This document shows, piece after piece, positions 1 to 9,794 of a stretch of DNA of 64,000 bases. How positions within the stretch are numbered: position 1 is the stretch's first letter; each line of letters opens with the position of its first letter. Source of the stretch: Luminiphilus sp. (lineage in GTDB: Bacteria > Pseudomonadota > Gammaproteobacteria > Pseudomonadales > Halieaceae); assembly GCA_012270045.1 (NCBI GenBank), contig JAAXJC010000153.1, positions 43,655-107,654 of the forward strand, given 5' to 3'. The notes under the pieces were generated by a model. It searched no databases. It saw nothing but the letters and a program-made list of their open reading frames with translations, and was not told the DNA's origin. The position numbers and the translations under genes were made by a program.

Positions 1-192
1 TGTAGCAGTGCCCACAGCCGTACCAGAAGAATTCCGTAACGATCACTTGGTCGGTCGGTCCAACCCGCACAGCTGGGGAGACCACCTTGTAATGCTCCCC
101 TTCCCGCCACTCGGACTCTGCCCGGGCGCCGCCGGCGATAAGGACAAGGGAGGCGAGTAGCACTCCCATCAGCTGTTTAGCAAAAACGACCA
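1..192 (-). CDS. dsbA: Thiol:disulfide interchange protein DsbA, N-terminal part only (truncated by window edge)
   Basis: Reverse-strand translation gives a signal peptide (MVVFAKQLMGVLLASLVLIAGGARAE) followed by ...EFFWYGCGHCY, a DsbA-type thioredoxin active site. It sits next to cytochrome c4, a common gammaproteobacterial arrangement. Confidence 0.75.
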
Positions 193-306
193 TACTTGGC
201 TCCACTGGGCTCATTGATTGCGTGCCAGCACGGTGCCAACACCGTTGCCAGCCTACCAAGGGTTGGACTCGATGGGGAGGCCGGAGTTCCGGCCACGCCT
301 CTGGAA

Positions 307-945
307 CTAGCGCAGGCCCGCCGCGTAGCTGGCAACGGCTTCGATTTCAAGGTCACTGAGCTCGAAGGCCGTGGTGCGCATGATTTTGGTATCGCCGTCG
401 TTGGTCCGGCCTGCCGGGTCCTCATAACCCTTGCGGAACATTTTCAGCTGGGCTGCAATGTAATCGGCATGCTGACCGGCCAGGCCGGGAAAGCCACCAG
501 GGCCATTGCCTTTACCGGTGGGGCTGTGGCACCCCGAGCAGGCGGCGACCTTGCGCTCCATGATGCCCGACATGTAGACCTTCCGACCCAGTTCCAGCAG
601 ATCGGCATCGGCCATTTCGGTACTGCGGACCTTGCTGTCATAAAAAGCAGCGATGTCAGCCAGGTCCTGATCAGACATGTTGTCAACCTGCCCGGCCATG
701 GCAGCCACCGGGCGGCGACCGTCACGGATATCCTGCATCTGCTTGAGCAGGTACTTTTCACCCAGCCCCGCGAGCTTGGGGAAGTTCGGCACCACACTGT
801 TGCCATCTGCTCCGTGGCAGGCACCGCAGGTGACCGCCTTGGCTTCCCCGGCAGCGGCATCACCCTGAACCGGGTCGGCTGCCTGGGCCGTTGCCATTGC
901 CAGGACCAGCGCTGCTGTCGCGATTATCCTCATCATATTGAACAT
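307..945 (-). CDS. Cytochrome c4 (diheme)
   Basis: 212 aa, signal peptide, two CxxCH motifs (CGACHG, CSGCHS), c4-like layout. Confidence 0.9.
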   Translation of the reverse strand: MFNMMRIIATAALVLAMATAQAADPVQGDAAAGEAKAVTCGACHGADGNSVVPNFPKLAGLGEKYLLKQMQDIRDGRRPVAAMAGQVDNMSDQDLADIAAFYDSKVRSTEMADADLLELGRKVYMSGIMERKVAACSGCHSPTGKGNGPGGFPGLAGQHADYIAAQLKMFRKGYEDPAGRTNDGDTKIMRTTAFELSDLEIEAVASYAAGLR

Positions 946-969
946 TCCAAATTACAGTTGCTGTTGGTG

Positions 970-1287
970 CTACTCGGGCGACGCCATATAGGTAATCAGT
1001 GCCGCGTATTCCTCGTCGCTGCAATCGGCGCACAAGCCGGTGGGTGGCATGGCGTTCAAACCATTTTTGACCGACGCCACCAGCGCCTCCATTCCCTTCG
1101 CCATTCGGGGCTCCCAGGCCGCCACGTCGTGGGTTTTTGGGGCACCCGCCGCACCGGACACATGGCACATGGCACAGGACTTGCCGTACTTGTCCATATC
1201 GGGCTCAGCCACAACCGGAGTGGCAATGGCGGCTACCGTCAGCGCGGCTGGTGCAGCTATACGCCGCAGTACTCTCATTCGGTTCAT
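970..1287 (-). CDS. Cytochrome c5 family protein
   Basis: Probable start at MNRMRVLRRIAAPAALTVAAIA inside the 970..1416 ORF; CAMCH heme motif, MPPTGLCADCSDEEYAALITYM typical of cytochrome c5. Confidence 0.85.
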   Translation of the reverse strand: MNRMRVLRRIAAPAALTVAAIATPVVAEPDMDKYGKSCAMCHVSGAAGAPKTHDVAAWEPRMAKGMEALVASVKNGLNAMPPTGLCADCSDEEYAALITYMASPE

Positions 1288-1418
1288 AACAATTCCTCGG
1301 TCTGTGATGCGAACACAACGCGCCCGGGCGGTTATTGTCCTCCCCACTGACACACATGTGCCGCAGGGAAAAGCGCGTGGCATTATAGACAAACACCCCG
1401 CCCGGACAAAAGCCAACC

Positions 1419-2087
1419 ATGGCCAAGGATTACAACCCTGAAAAGACGCTGCAGAGCATTGACTTTCGCGCCACCGCGTTTTTGCAAAGCGCCAGCCAGC
1501 TGTCCAATGCGCCCCCGGATCTGGGCTCCGAGGTCGCTTTTGCAGGTCGCTCCAACGCCGGAAAATCCAGCGCCATCAATACCCTGACAGGTAATCGTAA
1601 ACTGGCAAGGACCAGCCGCACCCCCGGGCGCACCCAGTTGATCAATTTTTTCTCTCTCAGTGACAACCAGCGGCTGGTGGACCTGCCCGGCTATGGCTAC
1701 GCGAAAGTGCCACTGAAAATGAAACGGGAGTGGAACCGACACATGGCGGCTTATCTGCAGCGCCGTGAGAGTTTGCGCGGCCTGATCCTGCTCATGGATA
1801 TCAGGCACCCGCTCACTGATGCCGATGAGCAGATGGTCGGTTGGGCTGCCGCGGCGCAAATGCCGGTGCACGTGCTGCTGACCAAGGCCGATAAGCTGAA
1901 GCGGGGACCCGCCAAATCGACCCTGCTGGGGGTACAGGCGCGACTGCTGGAGTTCGGCAACCTCACCACCGCCCAGTGCTTTTCCTCGCTCAAGGGCGAC
2001 GGCTTACCGGAACTGCGAAAAAAACTTACCGCCTGGCTGACGGACGAGTCGGTACTGATGGCCGAGGACCCCGACGCCGATCAGTGA
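1419..2087 (+). CDS. yihA: Ribosome biogenesis GTP-binding protein YihA/YsxC (EngB)
   Basis: [16 protein letters not shown]-loop, [21 protein letters not shown]. Confidence 0.93.
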   Translation: MAKDYNPEKTLQSIDFRATAFLQSASQLSNAPPDLGSEVAFAGRSNAGKSSAINTLTGNRKLARTSRTPGRTQLINFFSLSDNQRLVDLPGYGYAKVPLKMKREWNRHMAAYLQRRESLRGLILLMDIRHPLTDADEQMVGWAAAAQMPVHVLLTKADKLKRGPAKSTLLGVQARLLEFGNLTTAQCFSSLKGDGLPELRKKLTAWLTDESVLMAEDPDADQ

Positions 2088-4801
2088 GCCTCATCCCAGT
2101 TGCTGCCGACTCCGGCTTCTACGATCAGCGGCACATCAAGGTTGACCACGCCCGACATCAGGTCTGGCAATGTTGCCAGCAGTGTATCCGTTGCATCCTC
2201 GGCCACCTCAAATACCAGTTCATCGTGCACCTGCATGATCATCAGGGCATCGACCTGCTGCCCGGACAGCCACCCATCGACGGCGATCATCGCCAGCTTG
2301 ATGATATCTGCCGCCGTGCCCTGCATGGGGGCATTGATCGCCGTGCGCTCGGCCGCCATCTGTCGCTGCTTGTTGCGGGCATTGATTTCCGGCAGGTACA
2401 GCCGGCGGCCCAGCAGGGTCTCGACATAGCCCTGCTGATGGGCCAACTCCCGGGTAGCGGTCATGTAATCCGCAACACCCGGGTAACGCTCGAAGTAGCG
2501 ATCAATGTAAGCCTGGGCCTCGTTACGCCCCAGCTGTAGCTGGCGGGCCAGGCCAAAGGCGGACATGCCGTAGATGAGACCAAAGTTGATGGCCTTGGCT
2601 TTTCTGCGTTGGTCGGCTGATACCGCCTCCAGTTCGACACCGAATACCTCGGCGGCAGTAGCGCTGTGGACATCAAGGTCGGCGCCAAAGGCACCCAACA
2701 AGCCGGCGTCCTGTGACAGATGGGCCATGATGCGCAATTCAATCTGGGAGTAATCCGCGGCCACAATTTGGCGCCCCGGCCGCGCGCAAAAGGCCTGTCG
2801 GATCCGACGCCCCTCCTCGGTACGGATGGGGATGTTCTGGAGATTGGGGTCCGATGATGACAAACGGCCGGTGGCGGTAACCGCCTGGTGGTAGGAGGTA
2901 TGGACTCGTCCGGTATCGGGGTCGATCATCTCGGGCAGCTTGTCGGTGTAGGTAGACCGCAGCTTGCTCAGACTCCGATACTCCATGAGCACTGCCGGTA
3001 ACGGATAGTCCAGCGCCAACTCGGCCAGCACCTCCTCCGCGGTCGAGGGGGCACCCTTGGGGGTTTTTTTCAGTACCGGCAGCTCCAACTTCTGAAACAG
3101 TATTTCCCCCAGCTGTTTGGGCGAGCCCAGGTTGAAGGGCTGCCCTGCCAGCTCATGGGCGCGCTGCTCCAGGGCCGCCATGCGCTCACCCAGCTCATGG
3201 CTGTGGTCCACGAGCCGCTGTCGATCAACCCAGGTGCCATTGCGCTCTATCCGCGACAGCACCGGGACCAGAGGCATTTCCACATCCTGATACAGGTCCT
3301 TGAGCCTCTGTTCCGCTTCCAGGCGAGGCCACAGGGTCTGGTGCAGTTTCAGGGTGACAGCGGCATCTTCAGCCGCATAGGGTGCGGCCTGTTCTAGGGC
3401 CACCTGATTGAATGTCAATTGTTTAGCGCCCTTGCCCGCCACCTCCTCGAAATGGGTGGTTTTTTGACCCAGGTATTTTAGCGCCAGGCTGTCCATATCA
3501 TGACGGCTGCCGGTGGCGTCCAGGACATAGGACTGCAACATGGAATCGTGGGCAATGCCCTTCAGCTGAATGCCATAGTTGACCAGTACATTGGCGTCGT
3601 ACTTCAGGTTCTGGCCCACCTTCGGACGCTCCGGGTCTTCCAGCAGCGGCCGGAGCCTGGCGAGCACGGTATCCCGGTCCAGCTGTTCCGGAGCGCCGGG
3701 GTAATCGTGGGCGACAGGGATGTAGGCAGCCCTGGACCCCTCCACAGCCAGGGCAACCCCAACAATCTCCGCCTGCATGTAGTCGAGACTGGTGGTTTCG
3801 GTATCGAAGGCAAACACCGGCGCCGCTTCGATAGCTGCCAGCCAGTGATCGAACTGCTCAATATCCAGCACCGTCACAACCTCCAGCGCCGGCTCGGCCG
3901 GAGCGGGTTCCCCCTCTGTGTCCGGGCCGGGCTCGGACAGGGCGTCGGACAACCAGCCCTTGAATTCGAGCTCCCGGTACCAGTCGGTCAGGACGGCCTG
4001 GTCGGGGGGCGTCGCCAATAACTCGTCGGGCTGCAGCGCCAGGTCACAATCGGTTTTTATGGTGGCCAGCTGATAGGAGAGCTGCGCCGATTCCCGGTGC
4101 TCTGCCAGCCGTCCACCCAGTTTCTGGGCACCCCGAACCGGCAGATCAGCCACCTTATCAAGGCCGGCATAAATCGCCTCGATACCGCCCAGGGCCTGCA
4201 GCAATGCCAGCGCAGTTTTTTCGCCCACACCGGGCACCCCGGGGATGTTGTCGACCTTATCCCCCTGCAGAGCCAGCAGGTCAATAATCAGGTCGGGCGG
4301 CACACCGAACTTTTCGACAACACCGCCGTGGTCCATGGTGGTGTTGGTCATGGTGTTAACCAGCGTGACATGGTCGTTGACCAATTGGGCCATGTCCTTG
4401 TCGCCGGTGGATATCAGCACTCGCTGGTCACGTCCCGCCGCCGCCACCGCCAGTGTGCCGATAACATCATCGGCCTCCACTCCGGAGACACAGACAAGTG
4501 GCAGACCCATCGCCCGGATAATGGCGTGGATGGGCTCTATCTGCTCCCGCAGCTCCTCGGGCATGGGCGGCCGGTTGGCCTTGTACTCGGCATAAATTTC
4601 GTTGCGAAAGGTTGGACCCTTGGCATCAAAAACAACCACCACCTGGTCGTCGGGGTAATCGGCAACCAGCTTGCGGATCATGCCAATAACGCCCTTCACC
4701 GCACCGGTATTGAGGCCCTTCGAATTGGTCAGGGCAGGCAGGGCGTGGTAGGCGCGAAACAGATAAGAGGAACCATCAACCAGAACCAGTGCAGGGCTCA
4801 T
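2081..4801 (-). CDS. polA: DNA polymerase I
   Basis: 906 aa; 5' nuclease domain ([16 protein letters not shown]), 3'-5' exonuclease (FDTETTSLD), polymerase motifs ([36 protein letters not shown]). Confidence 0.97.
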   Translation of the reverse strand: MSPALVLVDGSSYLFRAYHALPALTNSKGLNTGAVKGVIGMIRKLVADYPDDQVVVVFDAKGPTFRNEIYAEYKANRPPMPEELREQIEPIHAIIRAMGLPLVCVSGVEADDVIGTLAVAAAGRDQRVLISTGDKDMAQLVNDHVTLVNTMTNTTMDHGGVVEKFGVPPDLIIDLLALQGDKVDNIPGVPGVGEKTALALLQALGGIEAIYAGLDKVADLPVRGAQKLGGRLAEHRESAQLSYQLATIKTDCDLALQPDELLATPPDQAVLTDWYRELEFKGWLSDALSEPGPDTEGEPAPAEPALEVVTVLDIEQFDHWLAAIEAAPVFAFDTETTSLDYMQAEIVGVALAVEGSRAAYIPVAHDYPGAPEQLDRDTVLARLRPLLEDPERPKVGQNLKYDANVLVNYGIQLKGIAHDSMLQSYVLDATGSRHDMDSLALKYLGQKTTHFEEVAGKGAKQLTFNQVALEQAAPYAAEDAAVTLKLHQTLWPRLEAEQRLKDLYQDVEMPLVPVLSRIERNGTWVDRQRLVDHSHELGERMAALEQRAHELAGQPFNLGSPKQLGEILFQKLELPVLKKTPKGAPSTAEEVLAELALDYPLPAVLMEYRSLSKLRSTYTDKLPEMIDPDTGRVHTSYHQAVTATGRLSSSDPNLQNIPIRTEEGRRIRQAFCARPGRQIVAADYSQIELRIMAHLSQDAGLLGAFGADLDVHSATAAEVFGVELEAVSADQRRKAKAINFGLIYGMSAFGLARQLQLGRNEAQAYIDRYFERYPGVADYMTATRELAHQQGYVETLLGRRLYLPEINARNKQRQMAAERTAINAPMQGTAADIIKLAMIAVDGWLSGQQVDALMIMQVHDELVFEVAEDATDTLLATLPDLMSGVVNLDVPLIVEAGVGSNWDEAH

Positions 4802-4805
4802 AACA

Positions 4806-5456
4806 TCAGTTCTCCCAAAGGTAGCGGGCCGAGCGGTAGGTCACCTTTGCCTTGGCCAGGTCCAGGGGCGCCTTGAAAAAGCCGTGGTAATGACCCCGGG
4901 GATTCACCAATGCAATGTTGGCGCTGTGATCCAGCTGATAGCTGCCGTCAGCCGCCGTAACCTTTTTGAACGGCGCATTGAAACCACGGGCCAGACCCAG
5001 CACGTCAATGAAATTCCCGGTCACCCCGAGAAATGCCGGATCAAAATAGGGCACATATTGGGCCAGCACCTCGGGTGTATCCCGTGCCGGGTCCACGGTG
5101 ACCATAACCACCCGGGTATCGGCAGCTTCCGTGCTTTCCAGTTCCTGCACCAGTCGCGCGAGGAAGGACATGGTGGTCGGGCAGATATCGGGACAGTGGG
5201 TGAAGCCAAAGAACAACAGGGTCCAGTGCCCCGTCAGAGCGGCCCTGTCGAAGCTGTCACCCCGGTGATCCAGCAGTTGAAAATCCCCCAACTCCCGTGG
5301 GGTATCAAAGACATAGAGGCCATTGATCTGCATTTCGGTCGGGCTCATTACCCGGGGCATCTGTATCCGATTTACGAAGCTTACAAGAATTACCGCAACC
5401 AGCAGCAACACTCCCAGCACGGTCAGCCGGATTCGATTTTTTTCAGACAGCGGCAA
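4806..5456 (-). CDS. SCO1/SenC family copper chaperone
   Basis: FFGFTHCPDICPTTM motif; adjacent to cyoE and the cox cluster. Confidence 0.9.
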   Translation of the reverse strand: MPLSEKNRIRLTVLGVLLLVAVILVSFVNRIQMPRVMSPTEMQINGLYVFDTPRELGDFQLLDHRGDSFDRAALTGHWTLLFFGFTHCPDICPTTMSFLARLVQELESTEAADTRVVMVTVDPARDTPEVLAQYVPYFDPAFLGVTGNFIDVLGLARGFNAPFKKVTAADGSYQLDHSANIALVNPRGHYHGFFKAPLDLAKAKVTYRSARYLWEN

Positions 5457-5481
5457 GAGAAGACTCCGTCGGAATGCGGTG

Positions 5482-6381
5482 CTACAACAACACGCCCAAC
5501 AGCCAGTGGTCAGCCAGCATGATGACGAAAAGCATCAGCAGGTAGGTTATAGAGTATTTGAAGGTCTCCATGGGTGCCTTGTCATTCTTACCGCGCACGA
5601 TTTCGATGGCCCAGTAGATGAAAACACTGCCCAGCAGCACGGCCCCGGCCAGATACAGGGGCCCACTCATACGGGTAGCAAAGGGCAGCAGGGTGACCAG
5701 GAACATGATGATGGTGTAAAGCAGGGTATGCAGGGCGGCGAACCGGGTGCCGTGGGTGACCGGCAACATGGGAATACCCACGGAGGCGTATTCGTCACGG
5801 CGATGGATGGCCAGCGCCCAGAAATGGGGCGGCGTCCAGGCGAAGATGATCAGTACCAGCAGCAGGGCGTGTCCGTGCAGTTCCCCGGTCACAGCCGTCC
5901 AGCCCAGCAAAGGCGGCGCCGCTCCTGCAAGGCCCCCAATCACGATGTTCTGGGGTGTCGCCCGCTTGAGATACATGGTGTAAACAAAGGCGTAGCCAAT
6001 CAGACTGGCCACCGTCAGCACGGCGGTTAACACGTTGACCCAGAGCACCAGCACCGTCACACCCAGGGTGGCCAGGGCAAAGGCAAACAGTGTGGCGTCC
6101 TGCTGGGAAATTCGCCCGGTGGCAACGGGACGGGCCTGGGTCCGCGCCATTTGCTGGTCAATACGCTCGTCGACAATGTGGTTAATGGCCGCCGCGGCAC
6201 CGGCGCAGAGGGCGATGCCCAGGTTACCGAACACCAGGGGCTGCCATGGCACCAGACCCGGCACGGCCATACACATGCCGATGACGGCCGTGAGAATCAT
6301 AAGCGCCACAACCCTGGGTTTGGTTAACTCAAGGTAATCCTGCCAGAGCGGTGCAGCATAGACTGTGGATTCAGCCATCAC
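5482..6381 (-). CDS. cyoE: Protoheme IX farnesyltransferase
   Basis: UbiA-family motifs: LTKPRVVALMILTAVIGM, NHIVDERIDQQMARTQARPVATG. Confidence 0.93.
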   Translation of the reverse strand: MMAESTVYAAPLWQDYLELTKPRVVALMILTAVIGMCMAVPGLVPWQPLVFGNLGIALCAGAAAAINHIVDERIDQQMARTQARPVATGRISQQDATLFAFALATLGVTVLVLWVNVLTAVLTVASLIGYAFVYTMYLKRATPQNIVIGGLAGAAPPLLGWTAVTGELHGHALLLVLIIFAWTPPHFWALAIHRRDEYASVGIPMLPVTHGTRFAALHTLLYTIIMFLVTLLPFATRMSGPLYLAGAVLLGSVFIYWAIEIVRGKNDKAPMETFKYSITYLLMLFVIMLADHWLLGVLL

Positions 6382-7886
6382 CCCCCTCCGGAGTTTTTCA
6401 GCAGGAATTTCAGGTCAGAGATCACAGCCTTGTAGTCCAGTCCATCCTCGTAGCGCATCATTATCCAGCCGGCAGGATCTGCCAGATACCAGCCGCCCTG
6501 CCACTCTACACTGTCTTCCAACGCGGATTCATTGAACAGGTTGGCAAAGTCCTGTTTTTGCGCCTGCAGCGCGAGAACCCCCGAGTGCCCCAGTGCCAGA
6601 TACTCCAATACACTGCCAGAGTCAAAGCCCGCAGGCCATCCCTCGGGATCGACTGGCCCCCGCTCAACAGCCATCTCCGCCGCGGGATAGTCGGTGATAA
6701 CAACCCGGCGCACCCGATTGAAGTCCTTGCCCAGGGCCACGTGGATCTGTCGGGTAAACCAGATTCGCCGCTCACAGGCGGCATCACAGGCGTCCCCGGC
6801 TGCAGGCACGATGAGGGTCCAGCGTGGCTCGACGTCGCCCCAGCGGAATGCGATGCCGTTGTCATCGACAAAGCCAAGATGCTGTAAGCCCCGGGGGGGT
6901 GTCACCAGATCACCGTTATTGGCGGTGCCCAGAGCAGCCACCAGGTCCATGTCGCCCCTGGCGACCAGATACCACAGCAAGGACGCGCCCAGGATCATGG
7001 CCAGTGGGATGCCCCCGCTCAGCAGCAGGGTACCCCTGCCCGACCCCGTAACCGCCGCCTGTGGCGCCATGCCGATCCCGCCTGGTTGCGGGTGCCGGCG
7101 CCCGACCAACAACGGCCATACATTCGAACTGCGCAGCAGGAACGCCAACAGCAGGACCGCGGCCATGGCAAACCACTGCACGGCGTAACCGGTATGCTTT
7201 TCCGGGCTCTGGTTCACCGTCGTCCAGTTGGTACGCAGGGCAAGCGAATCCTCGGGCGCAATCCTCACCACCGCAGGCAGTACGCCTGCGCCCAACAGAC
7301 CGGACAGCCCACTACCCATGGCAGCGGCTTCATAGGCCTGGACAACGGCAGGCAGGGCCTCTGGAACCTGCTGCTCCGCCAGCAGAAAGGGCGCCTTCTG
7401 GGGCACATACAGGTGGCCGGAGACACTGTGGTAACCGGCCTCCAGCTCGGGGTCGGGCAGGCTGCGGCGCGCCGGATCCCCGGCGATCCAACCGATGTTA
7501 ACCGGGATATAACCCTCCGCTGCCGCCACCAGAGCCACCACCTCGTAGCCAAAGCGACCCTCCATGATCCTGTTGTCGATCAGCACATACCGGTCTGGGG
7601 CCAATGTACCCGCCACCAGCACCCTGCGGTCCGCAACAGCGGAGGCAGCGCGCCCGGTGGCGTCAGGTCCTGCCAGCGCCTGAAACAGATCGGCATCGGA
7701 GAGTGCTACCATTGCGCTGCGGGCCGCATGACGCGCTGCCAGATCCCGCTTTTCCCCTGCGCGATCCAACTGCCAAAAGCCCAGGGCCAGCAGGCAGGGA
7801 AAGAGGACCGCCGTAAACAGGGCAAGGCGCCATTCGAGTAACAGCTGCACCGGCCCCCAGGAAAGTTTATAGATACGCGCGGTCAT
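6378..7886 (-). CDS. SURF1 family protein fused in frame to a second cox-cluster membrane/thioredoxin-fold-like hypothetical protein
   Basis: N-half: WRLALFTAVLFPCLLALGFWQLDRAGEK ... YVLIDNRIMEGRFGYEV ... HTGYAVQWFAMAAVLLLAF (SURF1). C-half: GGIPLAMILGASLLWYLVARG ... CDAACERRIWFTRQIHVALGKDFNRVRRVVITDY. No stop in between. Start placed at MTARIYKLSWG. Confidence 0.8.
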   Translation of the reverse strand: MTARIYKLSWGPVQLLLEWRLALFTAVLFPCLLALGFWQLDRAGEKRDLAARHAARSAMVALSDADLFQALAGPDATGRAASAVADRRVLVAGTLAPDRYVLIDNRIMEGRFGYEVVALVAAAEGYIPVNIGWIAGDPARRSLPDPELEAGYHSVSGHLYVPQKAPFLLAEQQVPEALPAVVQAYEAAAMGSGLSGLLGAGVLPAVVRIAPEDSLALRTNWTTVNQSPEKHTGYAVQWFAMAAVLLLAFLLRSSNVWPLLVGRRHPQPGGIGMAPQAAVTGSGRGTLLLSGGIPLAMILGASLLWYLVARGDMDLVAALGTANNGDLVTPPRGLQHLGFVDDNGIAFRWGDVEPRWTLIVPAAGDACDAACERRIWFTRQIHVALGKDFNRVRRVVITDYPAAEMAVERGPVDPEGWPAGFDSGSVLEYLALGHSGVLALQAQKQDFANLFNESALEDSVEWQGGWYLADPAGWIMMRYEDGLDYKAVISDLKFLLKNSGGG

Positions 7887-7915
7887 TGCCCGCTGCCACA
7901 CCCGAGGACGTTGAA

Positions 7916-8170
7916 TTGCTGAAAGTACTGATTGTGTTCTTTATGTTGGCGTTGGTCATGAGTCTGGGGTCGGGTCTGTACTTCCTGATGGCGGACCAGG
8001 GCAACCTTGCCAAAAAGCGGCTGTTCACCTCTCTGGGCATTCGGCTGGCGCTGGCGACAGGCCTCATCACCGTCATTGTATTCGGTGTCGCAACGGGGCA
8101 GCTGGGCCACAAGAACCCCTGGGACGCCGGCACTGTGGAACGACAGCAGCGCACCTCGGAAACCGACTGA
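7916..8170 (+). CDS. Small twin-transmembrane protein (DUF2909-like)
   Basis: Two hydrophobic segments (MLKVLIVFFMLALVMSLGSGLYFL; FTSLGIRLALATGLITVIVFGV). TTG start preceded by GAGG; an upstream TTG at 7886 is an alternative. Lies between coxC and the SURF1 gene on the opposite strand. Confidence 0.65.
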   Translation: MLKVLIVFFMLALVMSLGSGLYFLMADQGNLAKKRLFTSLGIRLALATGLITVIVFGVATGQLGHKNPWDAGTVERQQRTSETD

Positions 8171-8199
8171 GGTTTGCCCGACGCGCCGGGCCAGGTCAT

Positions 8200-9186
8200 C
8201 TACAGTATGTAGACAAACAAAAACAGGAATACCCAGACCACATCGACAAAGTGCCAGTACCAGCTGGAGGCCTCAAAGCCGAAATGGTCTGATGCTGTGA
8301 AATGATGGCCCTTCACCGAGCGAATCAGCTGCACCAGCAACATGGTCATACCCATGGCCACATGGAAGCCGTGGAACCCTGTCAACATGAAGAACGTAGA
8401 CCCGTAAATACCGGAGTTCAGGGTCAGGCCAAAATGGGCATAGGCCTCGTAGTACTCCGCCGCCTGCAGGCCAACGAAAATGATGCCCAGGGCGACGGTA
8501 ATGCCAAGCCAACGGTTGAATCGGGCCCGCTCGTCATTGAGTAGCGCCGTGTGGGCTACGTGTACGGTGAAGCTGGAGGACAACAGGATGATGGTGTTCC
8601 ACATGGGCAGCCACTGGTACCAATGGTGGGCATCAGCAAAGCTCATGCTTCGGTCCTGGGTCACGAAGTCACCGTTGTTGGCGATGGGCTGAGCATCGGT
8701 GCCGCCCACTGCCTCCTGGGGGGTAATCGCCGGTGGCCAGGAGAACTCAAACCCCGGCCAGAGCAAATCGTTCATGCGCCCCGCTTCGCCCTCGCCAGCC
8801 AGCCACGGGCCCGCCAGTTGCCGGACGTAAAACAAGGTGCCGAAAAACGCGGCAAAAAACATGACCTCGGAAAAAATAAACCAGAACATACCCAGCACGT
8901 AGCTGTGGCTCAGCTGGGCGCTGTTCATGCCCTGCATATTTTCCCGGATGGTCGTACGGAACCAGCTGGCCAAAGTGAGAATGAAGAAGGCCAGACCAAT
9001 GAACAACACCCATTTGGCGCTGCCCGCTTCGTGACTGCCGCCGAAGGTCATGTTGTTGAGCACCAGGCCGCCACCAAATACCGTCAGCAGCAGTCCAACC
9101 GTAGCGCGAACGGCGAGGCTCGAACTGTCAGGTACGTAGTACTTCTGGTAACCGGATGCTGCCTGTTCAGTGGCCGCCATGTGCAT
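8200..9186 (-). CDS. coxC: Cytochrome c oxidase subunit III
   Basis: FGFEASSWYWHFVDVVWVFLFLFVYIL, TGFHGFHVAMGM, EVMFFAAFFG. Confidence 0.95.
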   Translation of the reverse strand: MHMAATEQAASGYQKYYVPDSSSLAVRATVGLLLTVFGGGLVLNNMTFGGSHEAGSAKWVLFIGLAFFILTLASWFRTTIRENMQGMNSAQLSHSYVLGMFWFIFSEVMFFAAFFGTLFYVRQLAGPWLAGEGEAGRMNDLLWPGFEFSWPPAITPQEAVGGTDAQPIANNGDFVTQDRSMSFADAHHWYQWLPMWNTIILLSSSFTVHVAHTALLNDERARFNRWLGITVALGIIFVGLQAAEYYEAYAHFGLTLNSGIYGSTFFMLTGFHGFHVAMGMTMLLVQLIRSVKGHHFTASDHFGFEASSWYWHFVDVVWVFLFLFVYIL

Positions 9187-9221
9187 TCTCCAATTCTATG
9201 TTCATCCAGCGGCCGGACATG

Positions 9222-9782
9222 TCAGCGGGCCGCGATTTTGTCACCGGTCATATCGGTGACATCAAATAGTGTGTAGGACAAGGTGATGGTGCGGATATCA
9301 CTGGGCAGCGCTTGGTCGACCACAAACTGCAGCGGCATTTCGGCTGCGGACCTGCCCTCAAGGGGCTGTTGGTCGAAACAAAAACACTCCGTCTTGTGAA
9401 AATACGCCGCCGCCCGGGATGGCGTGACGCTGGGGATGGCCTGGGCCACCATGGCAGCGCCGGTGGGATTGGTGGCATGGAACAGCATGTCGACCGCCTC
9501 CCCCGGATGCACCGTTAACTGCCTTACTTCAGGACGAAATACCCAGGGCATACCATCGTTGTTGGTGGCAATGAACTGGACCGTCACCTGGCGGCTGGTA
9601 TCGACCTGGGCCGGAACCGCCGTATAGGCACTGCCCGAAGTCTTGCCGTTGATACCCAGGACGTCGCACATAACGTCGTACAGCGGCACCATCACGACAA
9701 AAACAAAGGCGAACATGACACAGGCGACCGCCGCCAGCTTTAGCGCGGTATCGGTTCCTGGGTTGTTCGTCAGCCGCAGCAC
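9222..9782 (-). CDS. ctaG: Cytochrome c oxidase assembly protein CtaG/Cox11
   Basis: VMVPLYDVMCDVLGINGKT, FHKTECFCFDQQPLEG. Confidence 0.94.
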   Translation of the reverse strand: MLRLTNNPGTDTALKLAAVACVMFAFVFVVMVPLYDVMCDVLGINGKTSGSAYTAVPAQVDTSRQVTVQFIATNNDGMPWVFRPEVRQLTVHPGEAVDMLFHATNPTGAAMVAQAIPSVTPSRAAAYFHKTECFCFDQQPLEGRSAAEMPLQFVVDQALPSDIRTITLSYTLFDVTDMTGDKIAAR

Positions 9783-9794
9783 CCGTCCTTCCTC

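Noticed and set aside
4097-4876. Long ORFs antisense to polA and to most other core genes in the supplied track
   Set aside because: They lie opposite strongly conserved genes, carry no recognisable domains and are expected by-products of high-GC coding sequence.
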